A DNA stretch of 58,634 nucleotides from a virus, in IMG/VR virus record IMGVR_UViG_3300033552_000007, positions 1 to 58,634 of that record, one strand, 5' to 3'. The translations under genes and the position numbers were made by a program. Within the stretch, counting starts at the first letter, position 1, and each line of letters starts with the position of its first letter. Below, piece by piece: positions 48,201 through 58,409 of this stretch. The notes below the pieces were generated by a model that ran no database searches, was not told the DNA's origin, and worked only from the letters and a program-made list of their open reading frames with translations.

Positions 48201-51200
48201 AGATGTTGAGCGCGTATTGGACGAAACGCCATCTAAGTACAGAAAAGAATTAGCAGCCTACATTACAAAAAACCGTAGTGATTTAGCCGAAGAAGTAGCC
48301 GATATTGAGGCAGAAGCCCCCGCTTTAGAACTTCAAGGCCAAACTAACGCCGAAATTGAAGCCGACATAAAAGCTACACGCGACCGTGAAGTCAAAGCCG
48401 CAGCCGATGAAGCCAAAGCCAAATCCGCAAAAGACGCGGAAGATTTAAAAACCCAGCAAAAGAAAAATGCCAACGAACGCCCGTTTGAGTTTGGCGAAAA
48501 CATCAAAGACGTTAAGCAAGCGGTTAAAGCTGGCAGTGAGGATATGTTCACGCTGGATGAAAAGAAAAAGGATGAACCAGCCGCACCAGTTGATGCCAAA
48601 GTAAAACAGGCGCAAGATGATTTAGACGGAGCATTAAGTGACTTAGGCAGTATTTTTGGCAAGTCTTTACGCAACAATATCACCCCAGAACAAGAGCAAA
48701 AGTTAATACCAGTATTAACACGCGTATTTGATGCCGCCTTTAGACTTGGTTACTATGAATTTAAAGCGGCGGCTAAATTTGTACTTGATACAATTAGGAG
48801 TAAGATAAGTGAAGAGGTTGCGGATATTGTCACGATTGACCAGTTGCAAGGTGCGTATATCAGCATGGCTGGCAAGTACGGCGACCAAGCAACTAAAAAA
48901 CGTGATGTAGTTAATATTGAAAGTATTGAAGAGTTACAGGAGAGCGATAATGTCAATGACAAGCGTAGCAGCGCCAATTTGGAATCAGATAGCGGACAGC
49001 CAGAGCCTACAAACGGCATGGGCGCGCAGAATGTTCAAGATGGACGGAATGAAAATAGCGGAAGCGGAAAACAAAGAGTATCAAACGCTGAAAACGAAAG
49101 TGATGCCCAAGGTAGCAACAGCTTATTTGACAGTCAAACCATTGTTACTGGAGAACGTGGCAATAGCGAAATTTACACAGGAAAATCCCCAACACAAAGC
49201 GGCCTTGCTAGAGATAGTGACAATCGCGGAAGCGGTGACGGTAGCTTCACAGGAACACCGATTGAACCGCCAGCAACAGAAGGACTTAACGGAACTACTC
49301 AAAGCGGATTATTCGCGCTAAGTGCCAAGCCATTACAGGCCGAAGCTGACCGCGTAGAGCAAAATACAACGCTTGATAATATACGTGAAACGTTGCCACT
49401 ACTGCAAGCTGGCCAACAAGAGGACGTATTTAAAGCCGAAACGCGCTTTGCTGAACCTAAAGGGTTCGGCATGTTATTTACCAACGGAACGGGTACAGGT
49501 AAAACCTTTACAGGGTTGGGCGTAGTAAAACGCTTTGTAAATTCTGGTAAGAAAAATGTATTAATCATTGCCCCCAATGACAAAATTATTGAAGATTGGC
49601 AAAACACAGCCAAACTATTCAATATCACGGCTAATCGCTTAGAAACCACAAATGATGCTGGACGCGGTGTAGTCATCACCACTTATTCAAACATGGGTAA
49701 CAACCTAACGCTTGCTGATCGCAATTGGGATTTAATCGTCCATGATGAAGCGCACTACTTGGCGATGGATAAAGACGGTACAAATACTAACGCACTTAAA
49801 ACGTTGCGCGCCATTACCCAGCACCCGCAAGGCGTTTTTACAAGAACAGAAATGCTACACCGAGATTTGCGCGCAAAAATAACCGCGCTGTATGAAGAGA
49901 AAAAAACGCTTACGATTGCCGCCGCAAGTGATGAACGCAATTATCCAAAACTTGAAAAAGTAGAAGCAGAGATTGAAGCGGCCAACCTTAAATGGAGTGC
50001 GGTGAGTGAGGCCGTTAAAGAAAAAGTAAAAGCCAACCAAGGCGAAGGCCGACCACGCGCATTATTCTTATCGGCCACACCGTTCGCGTATGAAAAAACA
50101 GTGGATTGGGCAAACGGCTATTTGTTTGATTATGACGCTGGCAAAGAACAGGATGGAGCAAGCGGTACGGGCAATAGGTCTTATAACACTGGCAGCAACC
50201 GCGATCAGTTTATGATGCAGAACTTCGGTTATCGCATGCGTTACAACAAGCTAACCGAGCCAGACGCCAAAGTAAACCGTGGTTTAATGCAACGCCAATT
50301 TAATACTTCGCTTAAAAAAGCAGGTACTTTATCGGGCCGCATGCTGGACGTTGAAGCCGATTATGACCGTAAATTTGTATTGATTGATTCTGCTATTGGC
50401 CGCCGCATTGATGAAGCTCTTGGATGGTTTAGAGAAAAGCGAGATTCACTAAAAACTAGTGGCTTAGTAAACCCGCGCGCCAACGCTTATAGCGATGTAG
50501 AAAAAATCATTTCTGACCAGTTTGATTACTTGTCACGCCGTTATTTGTTGGAAGCTATTAAAGCCAAAGAAGTGGTTGTGCATGTTAAAGAACACATGGC
50601 GCTTGGCCGCAAAGTGGTTGTATTCCATGACTACAAGAAAGGCGGCGGCTTTAACCCGTTTAATATTTCAGCGCGCTCTATGGGCCAAGATTGGACAACA
50701 AGCGGCGACACCCAAGCCATTAACGAAATAATTGAAGAGTTTAAATCCGAGTTTAAAGATTTAATCAATGCGCCAGATTTTAAATCATCTTCACCTATTG
50801 ACACGTTTAAACAAGCGTTCCCCGGTGTATTGCTATTTAACGGCGATGTACCAACAAAAGTACGCCGCGCCAATGTCGCTAAATTCCAAGACGATGCCAG
50901 CGGCCCACAAGTAATTTTAGTGCAATCAGCCGCAGGCAAAGAAGGCATTAGCTTACACGATACAACGGGCAAGCATGCGCGCGTATTGTTTAACTTAGGC
51001 CAACCAACGCAGCCGACAACTTCTATTCAGCAAGAGGGCCGCATTTATCGTACAGGGCAAGTAACAGACGCCATGTTCAGATACTTAAACACAGGTACAA
51101 ATTGGGAGCGCTGGGCGTTTGCCACAACGATTGCACAACGCGCCAGCGCCGCCGAGAACTTAGCGCTTGGCGAACAAGCGCGCGCATTAAAAGACGCCTT

Positions 51201-54200
51201 TATTAGCGGCTTTGAAGAATCAGACAGTTATCGTGCTGGTATGGAAAACGAAGGCAAGGGCGGTAAAGAACGTGACAAAGCCGCCAATGAAGCCTTAACC
51301 GAGTATGACCGTGCAAAAGCTTTTTACTACGGCACGCAAAAGAAAAACAGCAAGACCAAAGCCCAAGAGGGCGCTGATTACTTTGCCACACCAGAGCCAG
51401 TAGGCTTGAAAATGGTTGAGCTTGCCGACATTCGCCCAGGCGAAAAAGTGTTAGAGCCAAGCGCAGGACACGGCGCAATTGCAAGATGGTTCCCAGAAGG
51501 CGCAGACAAAACCGCGATTGAGCCTAGCAGCTTCTTACGCCCACGTTTGGCTATGGTATTTGATGGCGCTATCAATAGCGGTGATTTTGAAGATTTAAAC
51601 ACAATCAATAAATACGATGCCATTGTTATGAACCCGCCGTTTGGTACGGCTGGCAAGACAGCAATTGACCACATGGCTAAAGCCTCCAAGCACTTGAATG
51701 ACGGTGGCCGCATTGTGGCGCTTATTCCAGTAGGTTCAACCGATAAGAAATTTGATAAATGGTTTTATGAAACTGAAACTCGCCCGTTAAAACCTATTTT
51801 TGAAAAAGACGGCATGCAAGTGTTTGCCGGTGACACTGTAAAAATGGCTGGCTTTGGTAAAGACTATGAAATTAAAGACGTAGTTATTGACGATATTAGA
51901 GGCACGCAATTTTTTAGAACCAAAGGACAGTCAAAAGATAACGGTATAAATGCAGTAGCGCTTAAATCTGTTGATAAAATTGGTAAACGTACCGAAGAGT
52001 TTAGCCCCACAAAAGGCTTTACATTGGTTGCTGATATAAAGTTACCAAGCGTTACATTTGAGCGCGCTGGCACTGCCGTTAATACGCGCATTGTGGTAAT
52101 TGAAAAGTCAGAGAGCGCGCCGCAAATATCAAACCGTGATTACACGGACGTTACTGATATTAACGAATTGTTTGATCGTATGGAAACACTTGAAATTCCA
52201 GCGCGCGCGAAAGCCAAAGAAGCTGATAACGAAACTGACGCGGCCCCAGCACGCACAACCGGAAGCGAGGCTACACGCCAGAACGATCAAGCCGCGCGCG
52301 AACGTGATGCAAAGGCACTAGAAAGCGGTGCGATTGCGCAAGGGGGCGAGGCAGTTACATTTAAAATTGAAGGTGATAAGTTAATAACAAATGCGCCAGC
52401 CCAAACGATAACAACGTCCAAAGGCAAAGAGCTTGAAGGCGTATTTATTACTGATTCAAGTATTGGTTTATCTGCAATTAAAGAGGTAGATAGATTCACA
52501 TACTATGCAAAAGGCAAAGGCGCTGGCTACTTTGTGCGCTTACGCCATGTAGTGCGCCCAACGAGTGATGATGTTTCATTCAGCAACGCCGGCGCCCCCA
52601 CTTTCTACAGCGCATTAACGCGCGCCATTGATGCCATTCAAACGAAGAAAGCCGACCCTGTTATGTGGAAAGGTTTAATTAAAAACCTTGCACAAAAAGG
52701 CGTTAAGCCTGATGAAATTGAATGGACGGGGGTAACTGATTGGCTGGACTTGCAAACAGGCGCCGTGACTAAAGAGCAAGTGTTGGATTACTTGAATAGT
52801 AATGGCGTTGAAGTTAGCGAAACGATGCTTGGGAAAGATACAGGCACGACAGACCAAGACGTTATTGATTTTCAAGGGATTGAATCTACTGAATGGGCAG
52901 ATGCTAGTAATTCACAGCGCGATGAATGGCGTGAAGAGTTCTACAGTCAATCATCAATGTACGCGCCTGCAACCAAATACAGCCAATACACCGTACCAGG
53001 CGGCACGAACTACAAAGAGTTGTTGTTGACGTTGCCAGAAAAAGCGCCACCAAAATCTATTGTTGAATGGACTGAAAGAATTGCTGGTGAATGGAACGCT
53101 GATGCAGATGGTAGACAGTTTGGCATACTTGAAGAAGATAATAATTCTTTCTACGTGTATGAAAAAGATGGTGCATTAGGTAAAAAAGTAAAGAGCCTTG
53201 ATGACGCTAAATTGCAAGTTGAAAGCGCACTTGTAAAAAATAAAACTACCAAATATAAATCATCCCACTTCGATCAAGCCAACATACTAGCCCACGTCCG
53301 TTTTGACGAAAGATTAGATGCAGACGGTAACAAGGTTTTGTTTATTCACGAACTGCAATCGGATTGGTCTAGTGATGGGCGAAAAAAAGGATTTGTACGC
53401 ACATTATCTAATGTTGAAAAGGCGCGTAGTAAAGAGTTATCTAAAAAAATGGATGACTACATTACTGAAAATGGATCGCTTAAAGCCCAGCGCAATCGTT
53501 ATGGATTAAGTGAAACTGAATTATCTGAATGGTCTTTATTAGATATTCAAGACAAAGGAGAAGGCGTACCACGCGCACCATTCGTTGAAAAAACTGACGC
53601 ATACCTAGCTTTAGCCCTTAAACGCATGATGCGCTACGCAGCCGAAAACGGCTTTAATAAGGTGGCTATTATTAACGGGCAACAGGCCGCCGACCTTTAT
53701 GACCTTAGTAAACAGGTTGATAAAATTCGTGCTTTCAAAAGACCAGAAGGCACATACTTTATTACAGCAGATGGCAGAACACTATCTGATGAAATGAAGG
53801 AATCAGAACTTGAAGGCGCTGTTGGTAAAGATTTAGCAACAAAGATTATCAATGGTGATAATAAAAAATCTGACGGCTTTCAAGAATTTAAAGGTGTTGA
53901 CCTAAAAGTAGGCGGAGAGGGCATGCGGTTTTTTTACGATACTCTTGTGCCAAAAGTAGCCAAAGACGTACTCAAGAAAGTGGGCGGTAGTGTTGAAACT
54001 ATTAGCTTGTCTTCTGGAAAAGAAATCTATGCAATTATAAACAAAGTTACTGGTAATGAAATAGGTGGTGGTTACACCTTAAAGCAAGCTCAAGATAAAG
54101 TTAATAACGACCCAGACAATAAGTATGAATATTACAAAGTATCTGGCGGTGAAAACGCACAAACAGGCTTCACCATAACCCCCGATATGCGCAACAAAGT

Positions 54201-57200
54201 AATGCAAGGATTGCCGCTATTCAGCCAAGGCACCGGCACAGGCGGCCTTTTAATAGACGACATAAAAGCCGCCATCGCTAACGACATTTACGGCCAAGAG
54301 GTAGACATTTACCCAACTATGATGGACGCGCCAATATACGTGCAAACGCAGGCATTAAGCGAACGTAAGTTTGGTATTGAGGGCTTCTATGATAAACGTA
54401 CTAACCGAGTTGCATTAATCGCCAGCAATCTAAGCAGCATTAAACGTGCTAAAGAAGTGGCGCGCCATGAGCTAATCGGACATTACGGCATGGAAAACAT
54501 GCTTAACGATGCAGACCCTAAACTATTATCAAAACTGTTAAACCGTGTTTTATTTGCAGAAAAAAGCGGCAATAAACAAATTATTGAGATCGCTCAATAC
54601 GTAGATGAAACACAGCCTAATTTAAGCGAACAACGCCGCGCCAAAGAGATTATCGCGGTAATGGCCGAGCGCAATATTCAAAACAGTATTACTAAGCGCG
54701 TGATTGATGCAGTGCGTTTATTCTTGAAGAAAATAGGCTTTATTAAAAGCGATGTAACAGACGCTAAGATTGCAGGCTTATTGCGTGATGCGCAGGTTTA
54801 CTTGAAAGGCAAAGGTAGAAGCTTAGTTGAACCTACTATGCAGGCCAGTTTTAGCAATAACGCCACCAAAGACATACCAGATGCCATTATCTTAAATCCA
54901 CTTGGCACAGCAAAAAACGATACCGATTATGAGGCTGCAAAAGCAGGGGATGTAGTGGCCGCAACGCGACTTGCTAAAAAATTAATTACTAATGATGTAA
55001 TTAAACAATTGAAAGAGCAGATTAAAAATGCTGATTTAGTTGTTGGCGTTACTTCTATTGAACAAAGCGGAAAAAATGCGTTGCCAGAAGCGGCGGCTAT
55101 TTTAATTGCAGACAAACTGTCTCTAAAATACGATGAAAACTTATTGCAATTAGTGTCGCCCAAACGTACTGGCATGAGTGGGATGGACAGAATATTTAAT
55201 CGCCCTGTATTTGAAGGTGATGTACAACCTAACGCAAGTTATATTTTAGTAGACGATACCATTACACAAGGCGGCACATTTGCTGCGATGACTAATCGTA
55301 TTAATGAAGGCGGAGCAAATGTCATTGCTAATATTGCATTGACAGGCAAAGATTATAGTAGCAAGATTGCAATATCAGACAGCATGCTAGAAAAAGTACG
55401 TAGTCAATTTGGTGATTTAGAAAATGAATTTAGAGCGATTACAAAATACGGATTTGAAGGCCTTACTCATAGCGAAGCACGGTTCGTTACGCTTGGAAAC
55501 GCTCCTGACAAATTCCGAGATAGAATCATTGCTGAAACTAAAAAGGCGGCGAGCAATACAAATACGTCTACTGCTAAAGCAGGACAAGACGTAAGTTTTA
55601 GTAACAATCCAACGCCGCCTACGGGTGGCGTTTTCACGTCACAACAGCCCTTAAATCCTAACTTTGAAATCCCGCAAACAAGCAAGCTAGATAACGTACT
55701 GCGCAGCGTGCAAGACAAGAACATTGACTTGAAGCGCGTGACAGCTAACATCAAGAAAAGCATTGGCGATATTTCAGATAACATCAATGCCTACTTGCAA
55801 GAAGAGCTTTATCACGGACGCGCGGCCAAACGTACACAAGACTTTCTCAATAATGAATTGAACCCATTAATTACAGCCATGCAAACGCGTGGTGTGACCA
55901 TGGCGGACTTTGAGGAATACTTATGGGCCAGACACGCCGAAGAACGCAATATTCAGATCGCTAAAGTCAATCCAAAAATGCCAGACCGCGGCAGTGGTTT
56001 AACGACTAAAGAGGCTAACGACTACCTTAACAGTTTAAGCGCTGGCCAAAAACGCAACTTTGAAGCATTGGCCGCCAGAGTGGACGCCATTACCAAAGGT
56101 TCGCGCCAAGTGTTAGTTGATTACAATTTAGAATCAGCCGGCACAGTGTTATCCATGGAAGGCGCTTATAAAAACTACGTGCCGTTAATGCGTGAAGATA
56201 TGGATATGGGTTTCGGCCAAGGTACTGGCCAAGGCGTTAGCGTTAAAGGTAATAGCAGCAAGCGTGCAACCGGTTCTAATCGTGCCGTGGTGGATATTCT
56301 GGCCAACATCGCCCAGCAACGTGAGCGCAACATTATTCGTGGTGAGAAAAATCGCGTGGCTACGGCCCTTGTTGGCCTTGCCAAAACGAATCCTAATAAA
56401 GACTTCTGGCAAGTTGATGTGCCGCCAACCATTACCGATATTAACAAAGCCACTGGCATGGTTGAGGTGCGCATTGACCCTAATTACAAAAATCGTAATA
56501 ACGTGGTTGTGGCCCGTATTGCCGATAAGAAAGGCAACATTCAAGAACGCGCCGTGGTATTTAGCGAGCGCAACGAGCGCGCCGTTAAGATGGCATTGAA
56601 TCTTAAAAACTTGGATCAAGACCAATTGGGTGTCGTGTTAAGCAATGCCGCGGTAATAACGCGCTGGTTCTCTAGTATTAACACGCAATACAACCCGATG
56701 TTCGGCGTAGTCAATATTATGCGTGATGTACAAGGCGCGCTGCTTAACTTGAGTTCAACGCCATTGAAAGGCATGCAAACTAAGGTATTGGCTGAAACGG
56801 CTAAAACCATTGGGCCGTTGTATGCTGAAATTCGCGCCATTCAGAAAAACGGCAAGTCTACTAATACGGACGTGGCCAGGCTGTATGAGGACTTTCAGCG
56901 CGAAGGCGGCAAAACAGGTTACCAAGATATGTTCCGCAACGCCGAAGAGCGTGGCAAAGCCATATCAAAAACGCTTGATCCTAATTGGTGGCAAACAACC
57001 AAGCTAGGTAAAGTGGTTTCGTTAAACGGCTTATTAGCTACGCCAGAACAATGGTTAATGCAAAAGCCAGTTAAGTTAATCTTTGATTGGCTGTCTGACT
57101 ACAACGAGGCGTTAGAAAACACAGTGCGCCTAGCGACTTACAAAGTTGGTTTGGATAAAGGATTAAGTAAACAACAAGCCGCCAGCGTTGCTAAAAACAT

Positions 57201-58329
57201 CAGTGTAAACTTTAACCGTAAAGGTACAGTTGGCGCGCAAGTAGGTTCGCTATATGCCTTCTTTAATGCGTCCGTGCAAGGTTCGGCCCGTATTGCTGAA
57301 ACGTTGATGGTAAACGATAACGGCAAGCTATCATTAAGCAAAACTGGTAAGAAAATTATTAGCGGTGGCTTATTGCTAGGCGCTATGCAAGCAATCGCCA
57401 TGGCAATGGCTGGCTTTGATGATGACGAACCGCCAGAGTTTGTGCGCGATAGAAACATCATTATCCCGTTATCCGGTGGCAAGTACGTGGCTATTCCTAT
57501 GCCATTAGGTTTCAATGCGATCCCGTCTATTGGACGCATCATGACTGAATGGGTGTTAAGTGGCGGCGAAGATACAGGCGGACGCGTAGTTCACATTCTG
57601 GACGTATTGTTAAACGTGACTAACCCGATTGGTAACGCTGGGCTTTCTATTCAAACGGTTGCACCTACTTTGATTGATCCATTGGTGGCTTTATCAGAAA
57701 ACAAAGACTTCACCGGCAGAAAGATTGCCAAAGAGGACTTTAACTCTAAGAATCCAACACCAGGCTATAGCCGTGCTAAAGATACGGCCAGCCGATTCTC
57801 TACAGGTATTGCGTACTTTATCAATAGCGCAACGGGTGGCAATAAGTACCGTGAAGGCGCCATTAGCCCAACACCAGACCAGATTGATTATTTATTTGGC
57901 CAAGTGACCGGCGGCGTAGGCCGTGAAGGTAGCAAGATAATTGGTGCGTTAGATTCTCTTGCTATTGGCGAAGATATACCCAACTACAAAAAACCGTTAA
58001 TAGGTAAATTTTACGGCAACGCAAAGAATAACGATGCAGAGCGCACCACTTACTATGACAACGTAGTGGAGTTAAATAAACTTGAGCTTGAATATAAAGG
58101 ACGCTTAGAAAGCAAAGACGAGCTAGACGAATTTAAGACGGACAATCCAAAGGTTAAAGCGATTATGCTGGGTAACAATACCGATAAGATTGTGACTAAA
58201 TTAGTCAAGCAACGTAAACAGTTGCAAGCCAGCGGCGCATCATCAGATCGTATCAAACAAATTAATGAATTGATTGCGTTGAAAATGAAGCGATTAAACG
58301 AGGCCGTTAGAAAAATAGAAGCCGAATAA
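45271..58329 (+). CDS. Giant polyvalent virion protein: transglycosylase-helicase-methyltransferase-zincin-PRTase (4352 aa)
   Basis: Domains in order. Lytic transglycosylase, 14-124 (TESGFNS, ARGLMQVMP, LAAYNAGAGAV). YEVIGY repeats, ~136 and ~168. Hydrophobic segments, 290-334 and 437-457. Superfamily-2 helicase: Walker A GTGTGKT ~1406, DEAH 1492-1495, GKEGISL ~1890, QQEGRIYRTGQ ~1920. N6-adenine methyltransferase: LEPSAGHGA ~2060, NPPF 2121-2124. Large polyvalent-associated region with HELQSDW ~2693. Zincin motif HELIGH 3066-3071. Phosphoribosyltransferase-like loop ILVDDTITQGGT ~3325. C-terminal LPD38-like region ~3790-4150 with a membrane segment (4030-4051). Helicase plus methyltransferase resembles P1 DarB, which protects injected DNA from restriction. 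The transglycosylase would open the wall as T7 gp16 does. The open frame is unbroken. Confidence 0.85.
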   Translation: MAETNQQKVSRIAVQEGVDPDLALRVASTESGFNSNAVSPKGARGLMQVMPATYQEVMGPDSDPNNVDNNVTAGLRYLAKQLKTFKGDERLSLAAYNAGAGAVKKYGGIPPYKETQDYVAKITGGKARATPAKQGYEVIGYSDIDGNDIPLENPVKKSAPVAAKKAAPYEVIGYEEIEAPAPAVAPVAESANATYGDRAKDLGISTVQGVVDVGQAAVGLGDIVSGGRIGKLAEQAGVKFEETDQILEGLKSTAGQADKAALDNAQGFTDTAKTIVQNPNIIPNAITRTIPSILGGSGIANALVKLMPKIGAIAAGAIGEGVIGAGSQAEGIRSQTDDGLITPTQSALSAATGLSTAVISRFSGNFAQKLGIKDIDNVLVNGSAEQVDEIVKKSLGRKLVEGGFTESVLEEMPQSGIEQMLSNVALDKPIMEGVAKSAAIGGLTAAPMGAGAQLIPQAPAIPQTRGQRIIAELKARQSGQPASTVIADEVIPASPANPSESINAADLLEDDNVSNTEQGAASILDSGIAGNGRDNPSGSAVNAVNDVNGIRSPDIGQTVSSNLPTGNANSANSPLDNPTPEPKATLDAQTTAFIEGTKPALLITEGEALPQNLPNDIKTAVIPNRGTLIYRDDISLQQALNGNMGEALGYGINEKPAQPTSVVTARDANGTVIQDVATDGRQSVIDAATKVAGNGTVEVRPIEAALAEREAGVKAAETPVGNIETPVGIENMPNVPNITNNPIVSNTYLGSSGRLKTPKIAQSDLTQPATPVKPKKPAKKAGTLLATLRDIGGIALTDKRDVTGEDKRFIGGGYNQIFKGSAKQTLRGAIESGLLDEFLPYSMRLSAQTADSEAYDSTEAYDYLADKIRNGTRTLSYEAEQELEQKRYDEKTDTQAAVDLIAEEFNEDEINAELQIAGYNEREAQSLATDFDASNEDSSVESGTGSQASEKTESLTKDQADGFVKVAADSIKTLRKQDVERVLDETPSKYRKELAAYITKNRSDLAEEVADIEAEAPALELQGQTNAEIEADIKATRDREVKAAADEAKAKSAKDAEDLKTQQKKNANERPFEFGENIKDVKQAVKAGSEDMFTLDEKKKDEPAAPVDAKVKQAQDDLDGALSDLGSIFGKSLRNNITPEQEQKLIPVLTRVFDAAFRLGYYEFKAAAKFVLDTIRSKISEEVADIVTIDQLQGAYISMAGKYGDQATKKRDVVNIESIEELQESDNVNDKRSSANLESDSGQPEPTNGMGAQNVQDGRNENSGSGKQRVSNAENESDAQGSNSLFDSQTIVTGERGNSEIYTGKSPTQSGLARDSDNRGSGDGSFTGTPIEPPATEGLNGTTQSGLFALSAKPLQAEADRVEQNTTLDNIRETLPLLQAGQQEDVFKAETRFAEPKGFGMLFTNGTGTGKTFTGLGVVKRFVNSGKKNVLIIAPNDKIIEDWQNTAKLFNITANRLETTNDAGRGVVITTYSNMGNNLTLADRNWDLIVHDEAHYLAMDKDGTNTNALKTLRAITQHPQGVFTRTEMLHRDLRAKITALYEEKKTLTIAAASDERNYPKLEKVEAEIEAANLKWSAVSEAVKEKVKANQGEGRPRALFLSATPFAYEKTVDWANGYLFDYDAGKEQDGASGTGNRSYNTGSNRDQFMMQNFGYRMRYNKLTEPDAKVNRGLMQRQFNTSLKKAGTLSGRMLDVEADYDRKFVLIDSAIGRRIDEALGWFREKRDSLKTSGLVNPRANAYSDVEKIISDQFDYLSRRYLLEAIKAKEVVVHVKEHMALGRKVVVFHDYKKGGGFNPFNISARSMGQDWTTSGDTQAINEIIEEFKSEFKDLINAPDFKSSSPIDTFKQAFPGVLLFNGDVPTKVRRANVAKFQDDASGPQVILVQSAAGKEGISLHDTTGKHARVLFNLGQPTQPTTSIQQEGRIYRTGQVTDAMFRYLNTGTNWERWAFATTIAQRASAAENLALGEQARALKDAFISGFEESDSYRAGMENEGKGGKERDKAANEALTEYDRAKAFYYGTQKKNSKTKAQEGADYFATPEPVGLKMVELADIRPGEKVLEPSAGHGAIARWFPEGADKTAIEPSSFLRPRLAMVFDGAINSGDFEDLNTINKYDAIVMNPPFGTAGKTAIDHMAKASKHLNDGGRIVALIPVGSTDKKFDKWFYETETRPLKPIFEKDGMQVFAGDTVKMAGFGKDYEIKDVVIDDIRGTQFFRTKGQSKDNGINAVALKSVDKIGKRTEEFSPTKGFTLVADIKLPSVTFERAGTAVNTRIVVIEKSESAPQISNRDYTDVTDINELFDRMETLEIPARAKAKEADNETDAAPARTTGSEATRQNDQAARERDAKALESGAIAQGGEAVTFKIEGDKLITNAPAQTITTSKGKELEGVFITDSSIGLSAIKEVDRFTYYAKGKGAGYFVRLRHVVRPTSDDVSFSNAGAPTFYSALTRAIDAIQTKKADPVMWKGLIKNLAQKGVKPDEIEWTGVTDWLDLQTGAVTKEQVLDYLNSNGVEVSETMLGKDTGTTDQDVIDFQGIESTEWADASNSQRDEWREEFYSQSSMYAPATKYSQYTVPGGTNYKELLLTLPEKAPPKSIVEWTERIAGEWNADADGRQFGILEEDNNSFYVYEKDGALGKKVKSLDDAKLQVESALVKNKTTKYKSSHFDQANILAHVRFDERLDADGNKVLFIHELQSDWSSDGRKKGFVRTLSNVEKARSKELSKKMDDYITENGSLKAQRNRYGLSETELSEWSLLDIQDKGEGVPRAPFVEKTDAYLALALKRMMRYAAENGFNKVAIINGQQAADLYDLSKQVDKIRAFKRPEGTYFITADGRTLSDEMKESELEGAVGKDLATKIINGDNKKSDGFQEFKGVDLKVGGEGMRFFYDTLVPKVAKDVLKKVGGSVETISLSSGKEIYAIINKVTGNEIGGGYTLKQAQDKVNNDPDNKYEYYKVSGGENAQTGFTITPDMRNKVMQGLPLFSQGTGTGGLLIDDIKAAIANDIYGQEVDIYPTMMDAPIYVQTQALSERKFGIEGFYDKRTNRVALIASNLSSIKRAKEVARHELIGHYGMENMLNDADPKLLSKLLNRVLFAEKSGNKQIIEIAQYVDETQPNLSEQRRAKEIIAVMAERNIQNSITKRVIDAVRLFLKKIGFIKSDVTDAKIAGLLRDAQVYLKGKGRSLVEPTMQASFSNNATKDIPDAIILNPLGTAKNDTDYEAAKAGDVVAATRLAKKLITNDVIKQLKEQIKNADLVVGVTSIEQSGKNALPEAAAILIADKLSLKYDENLLQLVSPKRTGMSGMDRIFNRPVFEGDVQPNASYILVDDTITQGGTFAAMTNRINEGGANVIANIALTGKDYSSKIAISDSMLEKVRSQFGDLENEFRAITKYGFEGLTHSEARFVTLGNAPDKFRDRIIAETKKAASNTNTSTAKAGQDVSFSNNPTPPTGGVFTSQQPLNPNFEIPQTSKLDNVLRSVQDKNIDLKRVTANIKKSIGDISDNINAYLQEELYHGRAAKRTQDFLNNELNPLITAMQTRGVTMADFEEYLWARHAEERNIQIAKVNPKMPDRGSGLTTKEANDYLNSLSAGQKRNFEALAARVDAITKGSRQVLVDYNLESAGTVLSMEGAYKNYVPLMREDMDMGFGQGTGQGVSVKGNSSKRATGSNRAVVDILANIAQQRERNIIRGEKNRVATALVGLAKTNPNKDFWQVDVPPTITDINKATGMVEVRIDPNYKNRNNVVVARIADKKGNIQERAVVFSERNERAVKMALNLKNLDQDQLGVVLSNAAVITRWFSSINTQYNPMFGVVNIMRDVQGALLNLSSTPLKGMQTKVLAETAKTIGPLYAEIRAIQKNGKSTNTDVARLYEDFQREGGKTGYQDMFRNAEERGKAISKTLDPNWWQTTKLGKVVSLNGLLATPEQWLMQKPVKLIFDWLSDYNEALENTVRLATYKVGLDKGLSKQQAASVAKNISVNFNRKGTVGAQVGSLYAFFNASVQGSARIAETLMVNDNGKLSLSKTGKKIISGGLLLGAMQAIAMAMAGFDDDEPPEFVRDRNIIIPLSGGKYVAIPMPLGFNAIPSIGRIMTEWVLSGGEDTGGRVVHILDVLLNVTNPIGNAGLSIQTVAPTLIDPLVALSENKDFTGRKIAKEDFNSKNPTPGYSRAKDTASRFSTGIAYFINSATGGNKYREGAISPTPDQIDYLFGQVTGGVGREGSKIIGALDSLAIGEDIPNYKKPLIGKFYGNAKNNDAERTTYYDNVVELNKLELEYKGRLESKDELDEFKTDNPKVKAIMLGNNTDKIVTKLVKQRKQLQASGASSDRIKQINELIALKMKRLNEAVRKIEAE

Positions 58330-58409
58330 GAGCTTCAACAATAGCAACAACAATAATCGCCCACAGTACAAACAGTAATAATTGACCCATTCCGAAATAA
58401 TACTTTAAC

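Noticed and set aside
46251-57542. Many long minus-strand frames opposite the giant gene (for example 46251-46676, 49299-49682, 57138-57542)
   Set aside because: They mirror the codon bias of the well-supported plus-strand frame and show no motifs or ribosome sites.
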